NCBI RefSeq assembly: GCF_000170835.1
Contig: NZ_ABCP01000002.1
Coordinates: 62,001 to 126,000 of the forward strand
Origin: Marinobacter algicola DG893
GTDB taxonomy: Bacteria; Pseudomonadota; Gammaproteobacteria; Pseudomonadales; Oleiphilaceae
Length of the DNA stretch: 64,000 nt
Direction: 5' to 3'
Positions 63,065-64,000 of the stretch are shown here, piece after piece (positions within the stretch are counted from its first letter, which is position 1; each line of letters opens with the position of its first letter). The notes below the pieces were generated by a model. That model was not told the DNA's origin. It saw only the letters and a program-made list of their open reading frames with translations, and made no database searches. The position numbers were made by a program, and so were the translations under genes.

Positions 63065-63796
63065 TTATTTCGAGAATCTGCGGAAATAACTGGGCGAGTG
63101 CCCAAAGTGCTGAGAAAAACGATCACTAAAGGCTGACAGCGAACTGTAGCCGACGGCATCGGCAATACTCTGGATGGACAGCTCACCCTGTTCGAGCAGT
63201 TGCCAGGATGACTGCATGCGGAGTTCCGTGAGGTAATGGTGAGGAGTGAGACCGACCTGCTCCCGGAACAGCTCGTTTAGCTGCCGCGGGCTAAGGTGTG
63301 AAATAGAGGCCAACTGGCTGACGGTGATTTTCCGGCCGTAGTTTTCATCAATAAACCGCTTGGCGGTTTCTACCCGCCGGTCCAGTCTCAGTTTGTCGCC
63401 AAAACGTTCCTGCAGTAACTGAATCAGCAACAACAGCATCTGGTGCTGGGTTCGAGAGGAATCCCCGCCCTGTTTCAACTGGGAATGCAAAAACGTAACG
63501 TACTGCTCGAGGCCAGCGTCCAAGTGCACAAAACAGGGCAATTTTTCCAACATCGGCGCCAGCGCCGCCGGGATATCCGCAACCACGAAGCGGTTGGCAT
63601 CCGCAGCCGCAAAATCGTGATCGTGGCCGGCGGCGATGATCGCGGCTTTGCCACTGCTCACCTCCCCGGCTTTGCTGTCGACAGACAGCGATAGCGTCCC
63701 AACGAGCGGCAACACCAGTTGATGGTGATCATGGGCATGTTTCTGCCCATGGTCACTATAGCTCTTCAGCTTGAGGTTTGGTCTGGCGTTCGACAT
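63065..63796 (-). CDS. AraC-family transcriptional regulator
   Basis: The 243-aa regulator has an N-terminal cupin-like domain (HAHDHHQLVLPLVGTLSL) and two C-terminal HTHs (KITVSQLASISHLSPRQLNE and SIQSIADAVGYSSLSAF). The start may lie at 63796 or 63829. It probably controls the EamA transporter downstream. Confidence 0.9.
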   Translation of the reverse strand: MSNARPNLKLKSYSDHGQKHAHDHHQLVLPLVGTLSLSVDSKAGEVSSGKAAIIAAGHDHDFAAADANRFVVADIPAALAPMLEKLPCFVHLDAGLEQYVTFLHSQLKQGGDSSRTQHQMLLLLIQLLQERFGDKLRLDRRVETAKRFIDENYGRKITVSQLASISHLSPRQLNELFREQVGLTPHHYLTELRMQSSWQLLEQGELSIQSIADAVGYSSLSAFSDRFSQHFGHSPSYFRRFSK

Positions 63797-63846
63797 GTTA
63801 TTCACGACCCACTCCCTAGAGCAGGCCATTATAACCAGAATACCGG

Positions 63847-64000
63847 TTACTCGAACCCTTCCAGCACTATCTTGCCCACGGCCGTACCGGACTCCAACTC
63901 CGAATGCGCCGCACGCAGGTTTTCAGCGTTGATTACCCCGAGATTCTTGCCTGCGGTGGTACGAATGTGGCCCTGATCCACAAGACTCGCTACCGTCTCA
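63847..64000 (-). CDS. Zinc-type alcohol dehydrogenase/quinone oxidoreductase, C-terminal fragment
   Basis: The last 50 codons read ETVASLVDQGHIRTTAGKNL and SGTAVGKIVLEGFE before TAA. This is the usual C-terminus of MDR-superfamily NADPH:quinone reductases (GKIVL motif). The gene continues beyond the window. Confidence 0.85.
   Translation of the reverse strand, partial: ETVASLVDQGHIRTTAGKNLGVINAENLRAAHSELESGTAVGKIVLEGFE

Noticed and set aside
1..64000. CRISPR arrays, tRNA or rRNA genes
   Set aside because: No regularly spaced palindromic repeats with unique spacers and no cloverleaf or rRNA-like sequence were noticed; a tRNAscan/Infernal run would settle this.

Overview
The window reads as a chromosome segment of a marine-type gammaproteobacterium. 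Marinobacter or a close relative is my best guess. It rests on protein flavour (RecQ, TrkH, AcpH, DUF1127 proteins, an MCP, TonB receptor and DUF4154 signalling genes, and a SelD fused to an oxidoreductase), not on a marker gene. No rRNA, tRNA or CRISPR array was seen.

Region 1 (1-31.4 kb) is mostly core. It holds the oxidoreductase-SelD fusion coupled to a coiled-coil/Lys-Ala/HhH protein, a PilZ-like protein, a GNAT-nitrilase fusion, an MCP, two periplasmic solute-binding-like proteins, RecQ, an acyltransferase, a carboxylesterase, TrkH, an outer-membrane protein, AcpH, a retropepsin-like protein and an Xre/RES toxin-antitoxin pair. At 19.2-29.0 kb lies a sensory block: DUF4154, histidine kinase, response regulator and receiver-GGDEF-EAL. 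It runs into a tight three-gene cassette of a thiamine-diphosphate enzyme and two citrate-synthase-fold proteins whose expected catalytic residues look replaced. A TonB-dependent receptor faces the cassette.

Region 2 (31.68-54.43 kb) is an integrated, AT-richer genomic island. Its ends share a 9-bp direct repeat, and both carry ~20-22-bp repeats that point in opposite directions. Joining the outer flanks, or the inner flanks, rebuilds inverted-repeat sites as expected for attB and attP. A catalytic-domain-only tyrosine recombinase sits just inside the left end. The cargo looks like a defence island: a YobI/KAP-type membrane P-loop NTPase with a small leader gene, a second tyrosine recombinase, a lipase-like hydrolase, a pentapeptide-like beta-helix membrane protein convergent with a 1344-aa STAND-type NTPase ending in a PD-(D/E)XK-like nuclease domain, a double-domain RelB/YafQ pair, an IS-disrupted DUF2971 gene and an unknown 401-aa protein. 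Two IS3-family elements and IS relics are scattered through it.

Region 3 (54.4-64 kb) returns to core: a Lys-rich microprotein, SelO (Cys at the Sec position), a membrane protein, a rhodanese, LysR/aldo-keto reductase and MerR/class IV aminotransferase divergent pairs, a 47-aa secreted peptide followed by an attenuator-like hairpin, AraC/EamA exporter genes and the 3' end of a zinc-type alcohol dehydrogenase/quinone reductase.
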